Of a DNA stretch of 64,000 nucleotides, positions 11,401 to 21,954 are shown in pieces (within the stretch, counting starts at the first letter, position 1; each line of letters opens with the position of its first letter). The translations under genes and the position numbers were made by a program. The DNA lies in assembly GCA_950097015.1 (NCBI GenBank), contig CATNEN010000029.1, positions 6,591,501 through 6,655,500 on the forward strand. Direction: 5' to 3'. The notes beneath the pieces were generated by a model, which made no database searches, was not told the DNA's origin, and worked only from the letters and a program-made list of their open reading frames with translations. Source of the stretch: Macrostomum hystrix (lineage: Eukaryota > Platyhelminthes > Macrostomidae).

Positions 11401-14192
11401 CGAACAAATGTGGCAGTTTCCACTCCATGGAATCGAACAAATGTGGCAGTTTCCACTCCATGGAATCGAACAAATGTGGCAGTTTCCACTCCATGGAATC
11501 GAACAAATGTGGCAGTTTCCACTCCATGGAATCGAACGAATGTGGCAGTTTCCACTCCATGGAATCGAACGAATGTGGCAGTTTCCGCTTTATAAAATCT
11601 TATTATTTCAACGCTCAACAGACGCAATCGATATTAACCTGACGCCGGACAAGCGCTCAATCTACCTGTCCCACGAGAGCCTGCTGACTGCCTGCCTCCG
11701 AGTCCACCTTCACCAGCAGCTGGAATCGGCCAACGGCTGCCTATCCATGCCGTTGAGGACTGTCGGCGGCGGAATCTCCGACTTCCCTGCGGCGAGCCAA
11801 CAGCCGCGGTCTTCCCAGATGCCGCCTGGCGCTGACGCCTCCGCTGAGCCTGACATCGACGAAGACGACGACTGCAGGGCTGGCACTGCCAGCAGCAGCA
11901 GCAGCAGCGGCGCTAACTCACCCCTGACCATTTTCAGGGTGAGCGATGGCTTATAGCAATCTGAATTAAGCAGCTTTTCGATCAATTCTAGCAGTAGCAT
12001 TCGTATTAATTGCAGTAGTAGACGTAGTAGTGAAATACTTAGGAAGGAACGGAATTAACTGACACTGACCTGTGCTGCCTTATATATAAAATCATTATCC
12101 ACCAATCTACTCATTTACACAATGCTTCCACTTCCAATTCTAGAGCCAGTCGCCCTTACTAGAGTCAACGGCAGCTCCCGCAACCGCTATCGAAGCTTCA
12201 ACCGACGTCGCCGCCGCCACGGTCAGTGCTGGCAGCCGTCAGTCAACCATTGAACGGCTGCGAGCTGCCTTCGCCGTGAATAGTTCAGCGTCCACGGCCT
12301 CTTCGACTTCGAAAATTGCAACTGTTGAAACGACTGGAGCTGCAGCCTCCTTTGCCGAGTCTTCTCCGCCGAAGAAGAGTGAGTCCATTGTGCAGGCCAG
12401 TGCTTTCGTAGGAACAGTAGAAAGACACGCTATTTTCCCCCTGGGGAATGACAGCGAGGTTTAAATACCCACTGCCTACTTCGCGACAGCTCCCAAACCG
12501 AATGACCGATTTTCGTGAAAGTCCACCATCTGAATCAATATTCTCCGCCCTTTACGATGAACTGACTTTATCGTATGTCTTGCGATGCGAATGTCTTGTG
12601 ATTCTGGAAGTTGCTTCACCGGATAACGGAGCGAAACATTTTAGCACGTGTTCTCCATTTTCATGGCGATTGGTTGAATATTTTAGAAGAAGAAAGAAAA
12701 ATGTGGCATTTGAAATACCTCCTTGGTCTTTTACTGCTAACTGGAGCCAACTGCCGCGATTAGAGCTCGTAGCCTAGTGGTTAGAGCGTCGGACTCACAA
12801 CTTGAAGGTCGGGAGTTCGATTCCTGACTCCACTGGAACAATTTGTGTCCTTTAGCAAGACGATTAACTCTGCATTGCTTCAGTTCAGCCAGCTGTTAGA
12901 TGGGTACCAGCATCAGCTGGGATAATTGAAGGTGGGTGTGGCGTCCCCCCAGTCCATGGACTGAACAGCCTTCAGATGTGCCGCGCATTAGCTGCAGTTG
13001 AGCTGTCGGCTGCACATCTGGCCCGATTGGGGCAGGTGTAATCAATTAATAATAATATTAATATTATCAGGAGCCAACGAAAAAAAGTAGAACAAAAATT
13101 CTTTTAGAGCAAAAGTCGTTAGCCGCCTTCTGGTCTGTCGCCCCGGCAAAGCCGCTTGACGACGGGTCGTCGCTTCGGCGAAGTCTGTCGCCAATTGAGG
13201 TCGCCGCCGAATCAACGACAGAGGTCCGATCTTCGTCTAAGTATTCGCAGTCTACACAGAAGAAACTGCAGTCCGCGGAAGATGCGCCCGCCGGCAAAGA
13301 AGTCTTTGTCTACGATGACTGTCCGGAGTTTGGCGGCGCTGACGACCCCGCAATGCCGGCTGCTGGTCGGGCGCGGTCTGTCTGCAGCTTCCAGCTGGAC
13401 CGGCTGCTCCGGCTCTACGCTACTTGCGCGGAGTCGCCGACTGCGGCGGACAACGAAGCGGGGACGCGATCCCGCTACCAGGCCCGCATCCGGCCGGAGG
13501 ACAGCGCCGCGGCCGAAGCAGAGCTGCGCGCCAGTCTGGACCGCGACGGACTGCGCCGGCTCCGACCGCTCGGCCAGTTCAACCTGGGCTTCCTGCCCTG
13601 CCTGCTCGACACAGCCGGCGACGTCTTCCTTATCGACCAGCACGCAGCCGACGAGAAGTGCCGTTTTGAGGCGCTGCAGCGGGACGGGCGCCACCTGACG
13701 CGGCAGCCGCTGGCCGCGCCGAAACGCCTTCGCCTCACCTTCGCCCAGGAGGAGACGGTGGCCGCCGCCTTGGCGCGCTTCTCCGCCGCCCGCTTCGACA
13801 TCGAAGTCGATCAGGATGCCCCCGTCGGCTCGCGACTCCGCCTGCTGTCCGTGCCGCTCGGCCTTGGCAAATGGAGCTTCGGCCTGTCCGATCTCGAGGA
13901 GCTCATCGAGCTGGTGGCAGCCGACGATGGCGCCGGCTGCGATGATGGCGTCGGCGACGCCCCGCCGGCTCCGCTGCTTCTGCCTAGTCGAGTGCGCGCC
14001 ATGCTGGCTAGCCGAGCCTGCCGCTCCGCCGTGATGATCGGCGACGCGCTGGACGCTAGGCAGCGGGCGCGCATTGTGGCCAGCCTGGCCGAGCTGGACC
14101 AGCCATGGAATTGTCCGCACGGCCGGCCGACCATTCGGCATCTGCTGCACGCTCCCGAGGCGCTGAGCACCTTGCCGCTGTATCCGGACTGA
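2472..14192 (+). CDS. PMS2: PMS2, MutL-family mismatch-repair endonuclease (11 exons)
   Basis: Subunit of the MutL-alpha heterodimer with MLH1; it nicks the daughter strand during nuclear mismatch repair. Exons by reading frame and GT-AG sites: 2472-2604, 2723-2809, 2897-2999, 3282-3384, 8561-8733, 9274-9352, 9445-9557, 10602-10786, 11622-11938, 12144-12378, 13108-14192. They sum to 2613 nt, 870 residues plus stop, close to human PMS2 (862). The N-terminal GHKL ATPase is seen as [13 protein letters not shown] (catalytic E31, Mg-binding N35), DNGSG (60-64) and [12 protein letters not shown] (93-104). [11 protein letters not shown] marks the transducer domain. The linker is Ser/Ala-rich. The C-terminal endonuclease has [12 protein letters not shown] (686-697, matching DQHA-x2-E-x4-E), ACR (813-815) and CPHGRP (845-850), so it looks catalytically intact. 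The start has AAAATGG context. Least certain is the exon 11 acceptor, chosen because it alone keeps frame. Confidence 0.95.
3068..3160 (+). mobile_element. SINE B fragment in PMS2 intron 3
   Basis: AAGGTCCCTGATC, GGACGCAGCTGCGAAGAGAAG and CTTGTCGTGCAATT match the head-proximal part of the copies at 28537 and 37795. It is diverged and truncated at both ends. Confidence 0.55.
3529..6766 (+). repeat. 22-bp minisatellite, about 147 units, PMS2 intron 4
   Basis: Alternating 22-bp monomers, one with GAAATCCCATGACTATTACT and one with AAAATCCTATGACTAATTCT, form a 44-bp dimer through most of the array. The first units (3529-3700) and last units are more variable. It fills most of the 5.2-kb intron between exons 4 and 5. 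It is related in inverted orientation to the array at 7717-8459. Confidence 0.97.
6767..7427. other. PMS2 intron 4 spacer between the arrays
   Basis: AT-rich intron sequence with no recognised repeat or coding segment. It separates the two inverted arrays. Confidence 0.5.
7428..7565 (+). mobile_element. SINE A fragment in PMS2 intron 4
   Basis: Begins at a B-box-like GGGGGTTCGAATTCC, followed by GCTGGGGTAATTGAGGG, the CCCCAGTCCATTGA block and AACAGCC. It lacks the A-box half of the tRNA-like head. Confidence 0.7.
7717..8459 (-). repeat. 21-bp minisatellite, about 35 units, PMS2 intron 4
   Basis: The + strand unit carries ACTAATAGTCACGGGATTT. The period is a multiple of three, so the minus strand stays open for 248 codons with a seven-residue repeat; I do not regard that as a gene. 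The unit matches the reverse complement of the 22-bp array upstream at about 18 of 21 positions. Confidence 0.96.
8838..9040 (+). mobile_element. Dispersed repeat family C copy, PMS2 intron 5
   Basis: Shows CCCCGACGAGAGTCGTCGAA, then GTGATTCTGGAAGTTGTT, ATCGGATAGAGCCGAA, a diverged ATGCCGATTG and AGAAAAATGTG. These blocks recur at 12478, 38985, 45825(-) and 61600(-). It runs straight into a SINE A head. Confidence 0.75.
9045..9215 (+). mobile_element. SINE A copy, PMS2 intron 5 (internally deleted)
   Basis: A tRNA-like head with B-box GGGGTTCGATTCG is followed by TTCAGTCCATGGACTGAAGAG and GTACGCAGGCTG. The middle section present in the 12765 copy is mostly missing. Confidence 0.7.
9945..10545 (+). 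repeat. ~19-bp minisatellite in PMS2 intron 7
   Basis: Units near ATTATCCCAAGAACCTAGG, well conserved from about 10093 to 10320 and degenerate on both sides. Each unit contains the palindrome CCTAGG. Confidence 0.88.
10893..11595 (+). repeat. 33-bp minisatellite in PMS2 intron 8
   Basis: Two unit types. The left half carries GGAATCGAACGAATTTGG plus AGATTCCGTTTTAAT. The right half carries GGAATCGAACGAATGTGG plus CAGTTTCCACTCCAT. GGAATC and GATTCC are inverted repeats. The array stops about 26 bp before the exon 9 acceptor, and its right half is open in the exon 9 frame. Confidence 0.95.
12478..12732 (+). mobile_element. Dispersed repeat family C copy, PMS2 intron 10
   Basis: Starts at CGACAGCTCCCAAACCGAATG and contains CTCCGCCCTTTACGATGA, GTGATTCTGGAAGTTGCTT, TTTTCATGGCGATTGGTTGA and AAAAATGTGGCATTTGAAAT. 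It is the most complete copy beside the one at 38985. A SINE A unit follows directly. Confidence 0.78.
12765..13068 (+). mobile_element. SINE A, most complete copy (tRNA-derived), PMS2 intron 10
   Basis: The head is tRNA-like: A-box TAGCCTAGTGG and B-box GAGTTCGATTCC at normal spacing. The body contains TTTAGCAAGACGATTAACTC, TTCAGTTCAGCCAGCTGTTA, GATGGGTACC, GGTGGGTGTGGCG and CAGTCCATGGACTG. It ends in a TAA/ATT-rich tail. The body resembles central domains shared by invertebrate SINEs, from memory only. It ends about 40 bp before PMS2 exon 11, so it nearly abuts a coding exon. Confidence 0.85.
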
Positions 14193-15110
14193 GAAAGGAT
14201 TTTACTCTAACCTGGATACTTTAGCGAGCTGAGTCGGACTTAATTTTATAGATTATAAATTTATAGTTTATGAAGTCACCCCGAAAATCCCCTATTTTAT
14301 ACACTTTTTATCCCCTTAGCTTTTAAATGAACCCTTCAGGGAATTAGTAAGCTCTCTATGTGAAAAAGCAGTCCTCCTATTCATTAAGTTCCAAATGATA
14401 TCGTCCCGTAGTTCCCAGCACGTATCACAAAAATATTCAGTTTTTTTATTTATTTGTTTTTAAAAAATCTGAATTTTCAAGTTTATGAAAATTAATTTCC
14501 CTGAAAATTTGCCCGGCTGAAATAGGAAAACTTAATCCTCTTTAATCCAGCAATCCATTTGAAATGCACTTTTACAATGCGAGCAGAGCTGGTCTGTCCG
14601 CCTTGTCCATATTTTTCCATACAAAAAGCTACGCCCCCTGCGTGCCTTGAAAACTTCTCAATCGAGAATTCGTTTCGCATAGAAAGATTTTAGCCAATTA
14701 TGCCTGGAGGCCCTACTCAATGAGCTGGCTTCATCTCTCCGTAGCAGTAGAAAAAATAATTTACATTCTTACGTATTTTTCATCATAGGATAGTCAAGTC
14801 AAAAAATACTTCTTCTTAGCATTTCTTCAGCTTGTTTGCACAACAATTGCTTCCTCAAAAGCAATGGTTAATGTAAACGTATTCGCATTTCGCTTAGTTT
14901 CACTGTAAAGTTAAAAGCGACACTTTTTATCTGCATATTTGTAGCTTTTTTCTGCTTTCGTGTGGGCTGAGATTTTTGCTAATATACAAGCGGATTTGAG
15001 CATCGGACTCCGTTACCAGACAGATCCTTCGCATTTTTGATTTTCGTGAAAAAAAGGCTCGACTATGTGTCAGTATTTATGCTCGGCATATAAGACCTCA
15101 CTCATCTCAT
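14193..15110. other. PMS2 3' flank, no gene seen
   Basis: AT-rich sequence after the PMS2 stop. No AATAAA close to the stop was found, so the polyadenylation site is not assigned. Confidence 0.5.
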
Positions 15111-15276
15111 ACACTGTCACTCAGCATCTCTCAGACACTGTCACTCTGCATCTCTCAGACACTGTCACTCTGCATCTCTCAGACACTGTCACTCTGCATC
15201 TCTCAGACACTGTCACTCTGCATCTCTCAGACACTGTCACTCCGCATCTCTCAGGCACTGTTACTCTGCATCTCTT
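15111..15276 (-). repeat. 24-bp minisatellite, about 7 units (inverted relative of 16949 array)
   Basis: Units contain CTCAGACACTGTCACTCTGC. This is the exact reverse complement of the consensus at 16949-19597. A 130-codon ORF over it is a repeat artefact. Confidence 0.95.
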
Positions 15277-15894
15277 AATATTGTCTTTCGTGGTTTACTA
15301 TCACAGGTACTATAGTACGAGGTACGAGGTCGTAGGTAAACGTTATCAGTGTTTTCCATTTGCCTTTGCAAATGAGGGGACAAGCCAGTCAGCCAGCTTT
15401 TGTCCGGCAAAGGAGTTTTGGGCAGCCGAGAGGTCTGTCCAGATTCTTTATAGCTAAAAGCACTCAGTCGTACTAAACAACGCATTCTCTCTTTACCGAT
15501 AAAAAAAGTAGTTCCAAAAAAGTACAGGACGTCATTTGTAATTCTCTGTATGTTGTTGTCTCATCTACAAGTCGAGGAAAGCGAGAAGAAAGGGCTAAGT
15601 ACTCGGTCATGCTAAAAGGCCATGTGTCCCTTATTTAAATAGCAAAGAGGACTCCAGAAAGATCTCATCTCACTACTTTCAAAGGTCATCATTATTTTAG
15701 AGAACGTTTTATCTTGAAATCTGTCATTGGAAAACTGTGGAGTGTTAGTTAGATAAGCAGCCTACTTACGGATCGCAGGGTAACTTTACCATAGACTAGC
15801 ATAGACTAGGTCATTAGTAAATGACCGCCTTGCACAAGCCTGGTTTATTAAATAAATTAGGTTTATTTAAAACTATTGGTTTTTCCGAAGTCCA
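15277..15894. other. Intergenic, no gene seen
   Basis: No supported coding segment or repeat between two arrays. Confidence 0.5.
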
Positions 15895-16478
15895 TTGAAC
15901 TCTACTTCCATCTCTCTAAGTCTACCTACTTCCATCTCTCAATCTTCTTCCATATCTTTACCTACTTCTATCTCTCTACCTACTTCAATCTCTGTAGCTA
16001 CTTCCATCTCTCTACCTACTTCTATCTTTCTACCTACTTCCATCTCTCTACCTACTTCTGTCTCTCTAAGTCTACCTACTTCCATCTCTCTACCTACTTC
16101 CATCTCTCTACCTACTTCTATCTCTCTAAGTCTACCTACTTCTATCTCTCTAAGTCTACCTACTTCTATCTCTCTAAGTCTACCTACTTCTATCTCTCTA
16201 AGTCTACCTACTTCTATCTCTCTAAGTCTACCTACTTCTATCTCTCTAAGTCTACCTACTTCTATCTCTCTAAGTCTACCTACTTCTATCTCTCTAAGTC
16301 TACCTACTTCTATCTCTCTAAGTCTACCTACTTCTATCTCTCTAAGTCTACCTACTTCTATCTCTCTAAGTCTACCTACTCCTATCTTTCTACCTACTTC
16401 TATCTCTCTACGTCTACCTACTTCCATATCTGTACCTACTTCCATCTCTACGAAATTCCATCTCTCTACAAACATCCC
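15895..16478 (+). repeat. 24-bp pyrimidine-rich minisatellite
   Basis: Units near TACTTCTATCTCTCTAAGTC plus TACC, very homogeneous from 16130 to 16380. Shorter TCTCTACCTACTTC units flank both ends. Long ORFs in several frames come from the period of 24. Confidence 0.95.
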
Positions 16479-16948
16479 TATATTTTATCCTGTGCAAACG
16501 TGCTTAGCTAGTTAGCATATTAGGAAACAGACAGGCTTCCATAGTTGCGGGTGTTGAACGAAAGCAAACAGACAGACATAGACCCGGGTTTTTATATTTC
16601 TGTTTGACTAGCAGTGTGGAATTATAACCCGGCTGTTTTCTAGTGATATCTTAACCGTTCACCCGGGAGATGACGATATGCAGATCCACACACCCACACC
16701 CACACTTATTCATTTAAGACGAAAGAAATGAGCGAAATGCTGAAGTACACTCACATTTGATGTGTACACTTTTTACATGCATAGAACAATGCACAGCTTT
16801 TACTTCCGTGATACCGAGAGACATGCATTGAATTCTCAGCCGTAGCAGCAAAAAAGAAGACATGCTTCTTTTACTAAAAACATTTAAAGTTTCTTTGTTA
16901 TAAATTTTGCTAAACAATTGATAACAACAAAGCTATAGTGTTGAGTTT
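16479..16948. other. Intergenic, no gene seen
   Basis: No coding or repeat structure recognised beyond a short CACACCCACACC stretch near 16690. Confidence 0.45.
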
Positions 16949-19597
16949 ATGAGCTGCAGAGTGACAGTGCCTGAGAGATGCAGAGTGACAGTGTCTGAGA
17001 GATGCAGAGTGACAGTGTGTGTGAGATGCAGAGTGACAGTGTCTGAGAGATGCAGAGTGACAGTGTCTGAGAATTGCAGAGTGACAGTGTGTGTGAGATG
17101 CAGAGTGACAGTGTCTGAGAGATGCAGAGTGACAGTGTGTGTGAGATGCAGAGTGACAGTGTCTGAGAGATGCAGAGTGACAGTGTCTGAGAAATGCAGA
17201 GTGACAGTGTGTGTGAGATGCAGAGTGACAGTGTCTGAGAGATGCAGAGTGACAGTGTGTGTGAGATGCAGAGTGACTGTCTCTGAGAGATGCAGAGTGA
17301 CAGTGTCTGAGAGAGGCAGAGTGACAGTGCCTGAGAGATGCAGAGTGACAGTGTCTGAGAGAGGCAGAGTGACAGTGCCTGAGAGATGCAGAGTGACAGT
17401 GTCTGAGAGAGGCAGAGTGACAGTGTCTGAGAAATGCAGAGTGACAGTGTCTGAGAGATGCAGAGTGACAGTGTCTGACAGATGCAGAGTGACAGTGTGT
17501 GTGAGATGCAGAGTGACAGTGCCTGAGAGATGCAGAGTGACAGTGTGTGTGAGATGCAGAGTGACTGTCTCTGAGAGATGCAGAGTGACAGTGTCTGAGA
17601 GAGGCAGAGTGACAGTGCCTGAGAGATGCAGAGTGACAGTGTCTGAGAGATGCAGAGTGACAGTGTCTGAGAGATGCAGAGTGACAGTGTCTGAGAGATG
17701 CAGAGTGACAGTGTCTGAGAGATGCAGAGTGACAGTGTGTGTGAGATGCAGAGTGACAGTGTCTGAGAGATGCAGAGTGACAGTGTCTGAGAGAGGCAGA
17801 GTGACAGTGCCTGAGAGATGCAGAGTGACAGTGTCTGAGAGATGCAGAGTGACAGTGTCTGAGAGATGCAGAGTGACAGTGTCTGAGAAATGCAGAGTGA
17901 CAGTGTGTGTGAGATGCAGAGTGACAGTGCCTGAGAGATGCAGAGTGACAGTGTGTGTGAGATGCAGAGTGACTGTCTCTGAGAGATGCAGAGTGACAGT
18001 GTCTGAGAGAGGCAGAGTGACAGTGCCTGAGAGATGCAGAGTGACAGTGTCTGAGAGATGCAGAGTGACAGTGTCTGAGAGATGCAGAGTGACAGTGTGT
18101 GTGAGATTCAGAGTGACAGTGTCTGAGAGATGCAGAGTGACAGTGTCTGAGAGATGCAGAGTGACTGTCTCTGAGAGATGCAGAGTGACAGTGTCTGAGA
18201 GAGGCAGAGTGACAGTGCCTGAGAGATGCAGAGTGACAGTGTCTGAGAGATGCAGAGTGACAGTGTCTGAGAGATGCAGAGTGACAGTGTCTGAGAAATG
18301 CAGAGTGACAGTGTGTGTGAGATGCAGAGTGACAGTGTCTGAGAGATGCAGAGTGACAGTGTCTGAGAGATGCAGAGTGACAGTGTGTGTGAGATGCAGA
18401 GTGACAGTGTCTGAGAGATGCAGAGTGACAGTGTCTGAGAGATGCAGAGTGACAGTGTCTGAGAAATGCAGAGTGACAGTGTCTGAGAGATGCAGAGTGA
18501 CAGTGTCTGAGAGATGCAGAGTGACAGTGTCTGAGAGATGCAGAGTGACAGTGTCTGAGAGATGCAGAGTGACAGTGTCTGAGAAATGCAGAGTGACAGT
18601 GTCTGAGAGATGCAGAGTGACAGTGTCTGAGAGATGCAGAGTGACAGTGTCTGAGAAATGCAGAGTGACAGTGTCTGAGAGATGCAGAGTGACAGTGTGT
18701 GTGAGATGCAGAGTGACAGTGTGTGTGAGATGCAGAGTGACAGTGTCTGAGAAATGCAGAGTGACAGTGTGTGTGAGATGCAGAGTGACAGTGTCTGAGA
18801 GATGCAGAGTGACAGTGTCTGAGAGATGCAGAGTGACAGTGTCTGAGAAATGCAGAGTGACAGTGTCTGAGAGATGCAGAGTGACAGTGTCTGAGAGATG
18901 CAGAGTGACAGTGTCTGAGAGATGCAGAGTGACAGTGTCTGAGAGATGCAGAGTGACAGTGTCTGAGAAATGCAGAGTGACAGTGTCTGAGAGATGCAGA
19001 GTGACAGTGTCTGAGAGATGCAGAGTGACAGTGTCTGAGAAATGCAGAGTGACAGTGTCTGAGAGATGCAGAGTGACAGTGTGTGTGAGATGCAGAGTGA
19101 CAGTGTGTGTGAGATGCAGAGTGACAGTGTCTGAGAGATGCAGAGTGACAGTGTCTGAGAGATGCAGAGTGACAGTGCCTGAGAGATGCAGAGTGACAGT
19201 GCCTGAGAGATGCAGAGTGACAGTGCCTGAGAGATGCAGAGTGACAGTGTCTGAGAGATGCAGAGTGACAGTGTCTGAGAGATGCAGAGTGACAGTGTCT
19301 GAGAGATGCAGAGTGACAGTGTCTGAGAGATGCAGAGTGACAGTGTCTGAGAAATGCAGAGTGACAGTGTGTGTGAGATGCAGAGTGACAGTGTCTGAGA
19401 GATGCAGAGTGACAGTGTCTGAGAGATGCAGAGTGACAGTGTGTGTGAGATGCAGAGTGACAGTGTCTGAGAAATGCAGAGTGACAGTGTCTGAGAGATG
19501 CAGAGTGACAGTGTCTGAGAGATGCAGAGTGACAGTGTCTGAGAGATGCAGAGTGACAGTGTCTGAGAGATGCAGAGTGACATTGTCTGTAACACAG
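16949..19597 (+). repeat. 24-bp minisatellite, about 110 units
   Basis: Units near GATGCAGAGTGACAGTGTCT plus GAGA, with TGTGTG, GCCTGA, GAAATG and ACTGTCTCTG variants in a non-random order. It is open for 886 codons on + and 498 codons on -, as expected for a stop-free unit of 8 codons. There is no sign that either is translated. Variant blocks recur in the same order (for example around 17280-17330, 17560-17620 and 17960-18030), which points to segmental duplication within the array. Confidence 0.97.
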
Positions 19598-20068
19598 TTG
19601 TCACTGTAGGCTTGTATGCATGCAGAAGTACATCCCGCCCATCTTCAATCGTGGCCGCTCACAAGGTTAAAAGACACGAAAGTCGGTACCTCGTGTCTCC
19701 GTCAAGGCAGATGAATCGGATTGGATAAAAGTACAATTAGTCAGAATGGCTTAAGCGTGACTCTGAGAGCGCCCCCACCCGCCTGATTGTAACTGCTCCA
19801 ACTAAAGTCTGCATTTCTTGGAATTCCCGACTATTCGTTACTAAGTTTTTGTTATAAAAATGCGACGTGACTTTTCCACTGGGGCCCTTTAGAGTCACGT
19901 GGCGACTTGGTTCGTAAATGTTGGCTTGCTTTTCTTGAGATACATAGTTGGTGATTGCTGCGTTGCCAAATTAGTAGCGGCCTTTCCAAATCAGCTTTTC
20001 ATTTTTACTTTTCGCTCAAAACATTGCATATATATTTAAAAATTTTCCCAAGTCATGATTACTTCGCA
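19598..20068. other. Intergenic, no gene seen
   Basis: Unique-looking sequence with no splice-bounded coding stretch. Confidence 0.45.
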
Positions 20069-20895
20069 TCCCTATTCGCCAAAATCATCATCTCCGATTC
20101 GTAGAAACTACAATTCACTAAAATCCTGATTGACTGCAATCGTGATAAAAATTATCATTAATTCACCACAAGTCCCCATTCACTGTAATCCCTATTCACT
20201 GAAATCCTCATTTACCAAAATCCCTATTCACAAAAATCCCATTTCATCCTGATTTCCATTGACCGACATTCCGACTCACCAGAATCCCATTCACTGACAC
20301 ACCGATTCACCAAAACCCCATTCACTGAAATCCCCATTCACTAAAATCACCATTCACCAAAATCCCAATTCACAGAAATCCCCTTTCACTGACATTCAGA
20401 TTCACCAAAAACCCCATTCACTGACATTCAGATTCACCAAAATCCCCATTCACTGACATTCAGATTCACCAAAATCCCCATTCACTGACATTCAGATTCA
20501 CCAAAATCCCCATTCACTGACATTCAGATTCACCAAAAACCCCATTCGCTGACATTCAGATTCACCAAAAACCCCATTCACTGACATTCAGATTCACCAA
20601 AATCCCCATTCACTGACATTCAGATTCACCAAAATCCCCATTCACTGACATTCAGATTCACTAAAATCCCCATTCACTGACATTCAGATTCACCAAAATC
20701 CCCATTCACTGAAATCCCCCATTCACTGAAATCCCCCATTCACCAAAATCCCCGTTCCCCAAAATCCTAATTCACAAAAATCCCCATTCAACAAAATCCC
20801 CAGTCACCAAAATCCCCATTCACCAAAATCCCCATTCACCAAAATCCCCATTCGCCGACATTCCGATTCACCGAAAGCCTAATTCACCGAAGTGT
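20069..20895 (+). repeat. ~32-bp minisatellite with shorter relatives
   Basis: The central units (20390-20700) contain CCCCATTCACTGACATTCAG plus ATTCACCAAAAT. Flanking units are shorter variants of AAATCCCCATTCAC. It grades into degenerate copies at the left. Confidence 0.93.
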
Positions 20896-21589
20896 CACAA
20901 AGTCCCTAATTCCTAGCTGCAGCTTTGGCTGGCTTTGATAGACGAAACGGCCTGAGCTTGCTTTACTGACTCTATTTGACTATTTCCGATGGCAAACTAA
21001 TGTGGCCTAACTGCAAAGTTTCTCGACCGAAGCCTTGTCGTTGGCCCCGAGTCTCTAGGGGCGAACAAAGACTGTCTATTTGTGAAGCCTTTTAAACGTC
21101 AACACACGCTTTAAAGATGTTGCTGGAACAATATTTTTGTTGTAATCATTGATCCAATATTATGTGGAAATATTATATTTTAATTATTTATTTACTAACT
21201 GTGACACTTTCGTCACCGAAGGCATTGTTAATTAAATAACTTCGAGGTTTGTAATACAATAAACCGTAATCTACTAAGACACACGCACAGACACATAAGA
21301 CAGACTCGATAGGAAAGTACCAAAAGTTTTTCTTTGTAACTGTTGAGCAGTACCTTTACAGACATTGTGTAACCTTTTGCACCTTTCCTTATTGAAATAA
21401 ATCTGTTTTTTTACAAAGAAGTCGCTACTCTTCTGGTTGGTGCGAGGTGGCGACTGACAAACGAATAAGGCTCGCGTGCTCAATGACTGATGCTGCCGAA
21501 TGAGTACCGTACTCAGGCCGATGATTTTGGGGCCGTATTTTCGCCGAGGAGGATTTTAATTGCTTTCTTGATTCTGCCCCAAATTGATC
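20896..21589. other. Intergenic, no gene seen
   Basis: No supported feature. Small ORFs here lack coding character. Confidence 0.45.
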
Positions 21590-21845
21590 CAGATGTGCAG
21601 CCGACAGCACAGCCGCAGCTATTGCGCGGCGCATCTGTTGGCTGCGCACGGCTGTTCAGTCCATGGACTAGGGGGAATGTCACACCCACCCTCAATTACC
21701 ACATATAATGTTCGTACCCATTTAACAGCTGGGTGAACTGAAGCAGTGCAGATTTACATGCCTTGGTAAAGGAAACAATTTTTCCAGTGGAGTCGGGACT
21801 CGAACCCCCGATCCTCAAGTCCGCAAGCTTGTTGCATTAACACTA
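21590..21845 (-). mobile_element. SINE A copy, minus strand
   Basis: Read on the minus strand: B-box GGGGGTTCGAGTCCC, CCACTGGAAAAATTG, CTGCTTCAGTTCACCCAGCT, GGGTACGAACATTA, GAGGGTGGGTGTGACA, AGTCCATGGACTGAACAGCC and GTCGGCTGCACATCTGG. Near full length; the A-box half is weak. Confidence 0.83.
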
Positions 21846-21954
21846 ACACTATGCAACAAGCCCCCTTTATTAAACGACTATAGGCTCAATTTGTAATATA
21901 CGAGTTTTAGCCTCTCGTAACATGCGTCGGGAGTTCGAATCCGGGTTGTTGCAG

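Noticed and set aside
13071-13107. PMS2 exon 11 starting at 13071
   Set aside because: Joined to the exon 10 donor this gives an immediate TAG. Start at 13108 keeps the frame and a total divisible by three.
13212-14150. 312-codon antisense ORF over PMS2 exon 11
   Set aside because: Shadow of a GC-rich coding exon; the sense strand carries the conserved MutL endonuclease motifs.
16949-19609. 886-codon ORF with an eight-residue repeat, and a 498-codon ORF on the opposite strand
   Set aside because: The 24-bp unit is stop-free in several frames, so long ORFs are automatic. Both strands are open, an inverted copy of the array exists, and no splice site, leader or domain supports translation.
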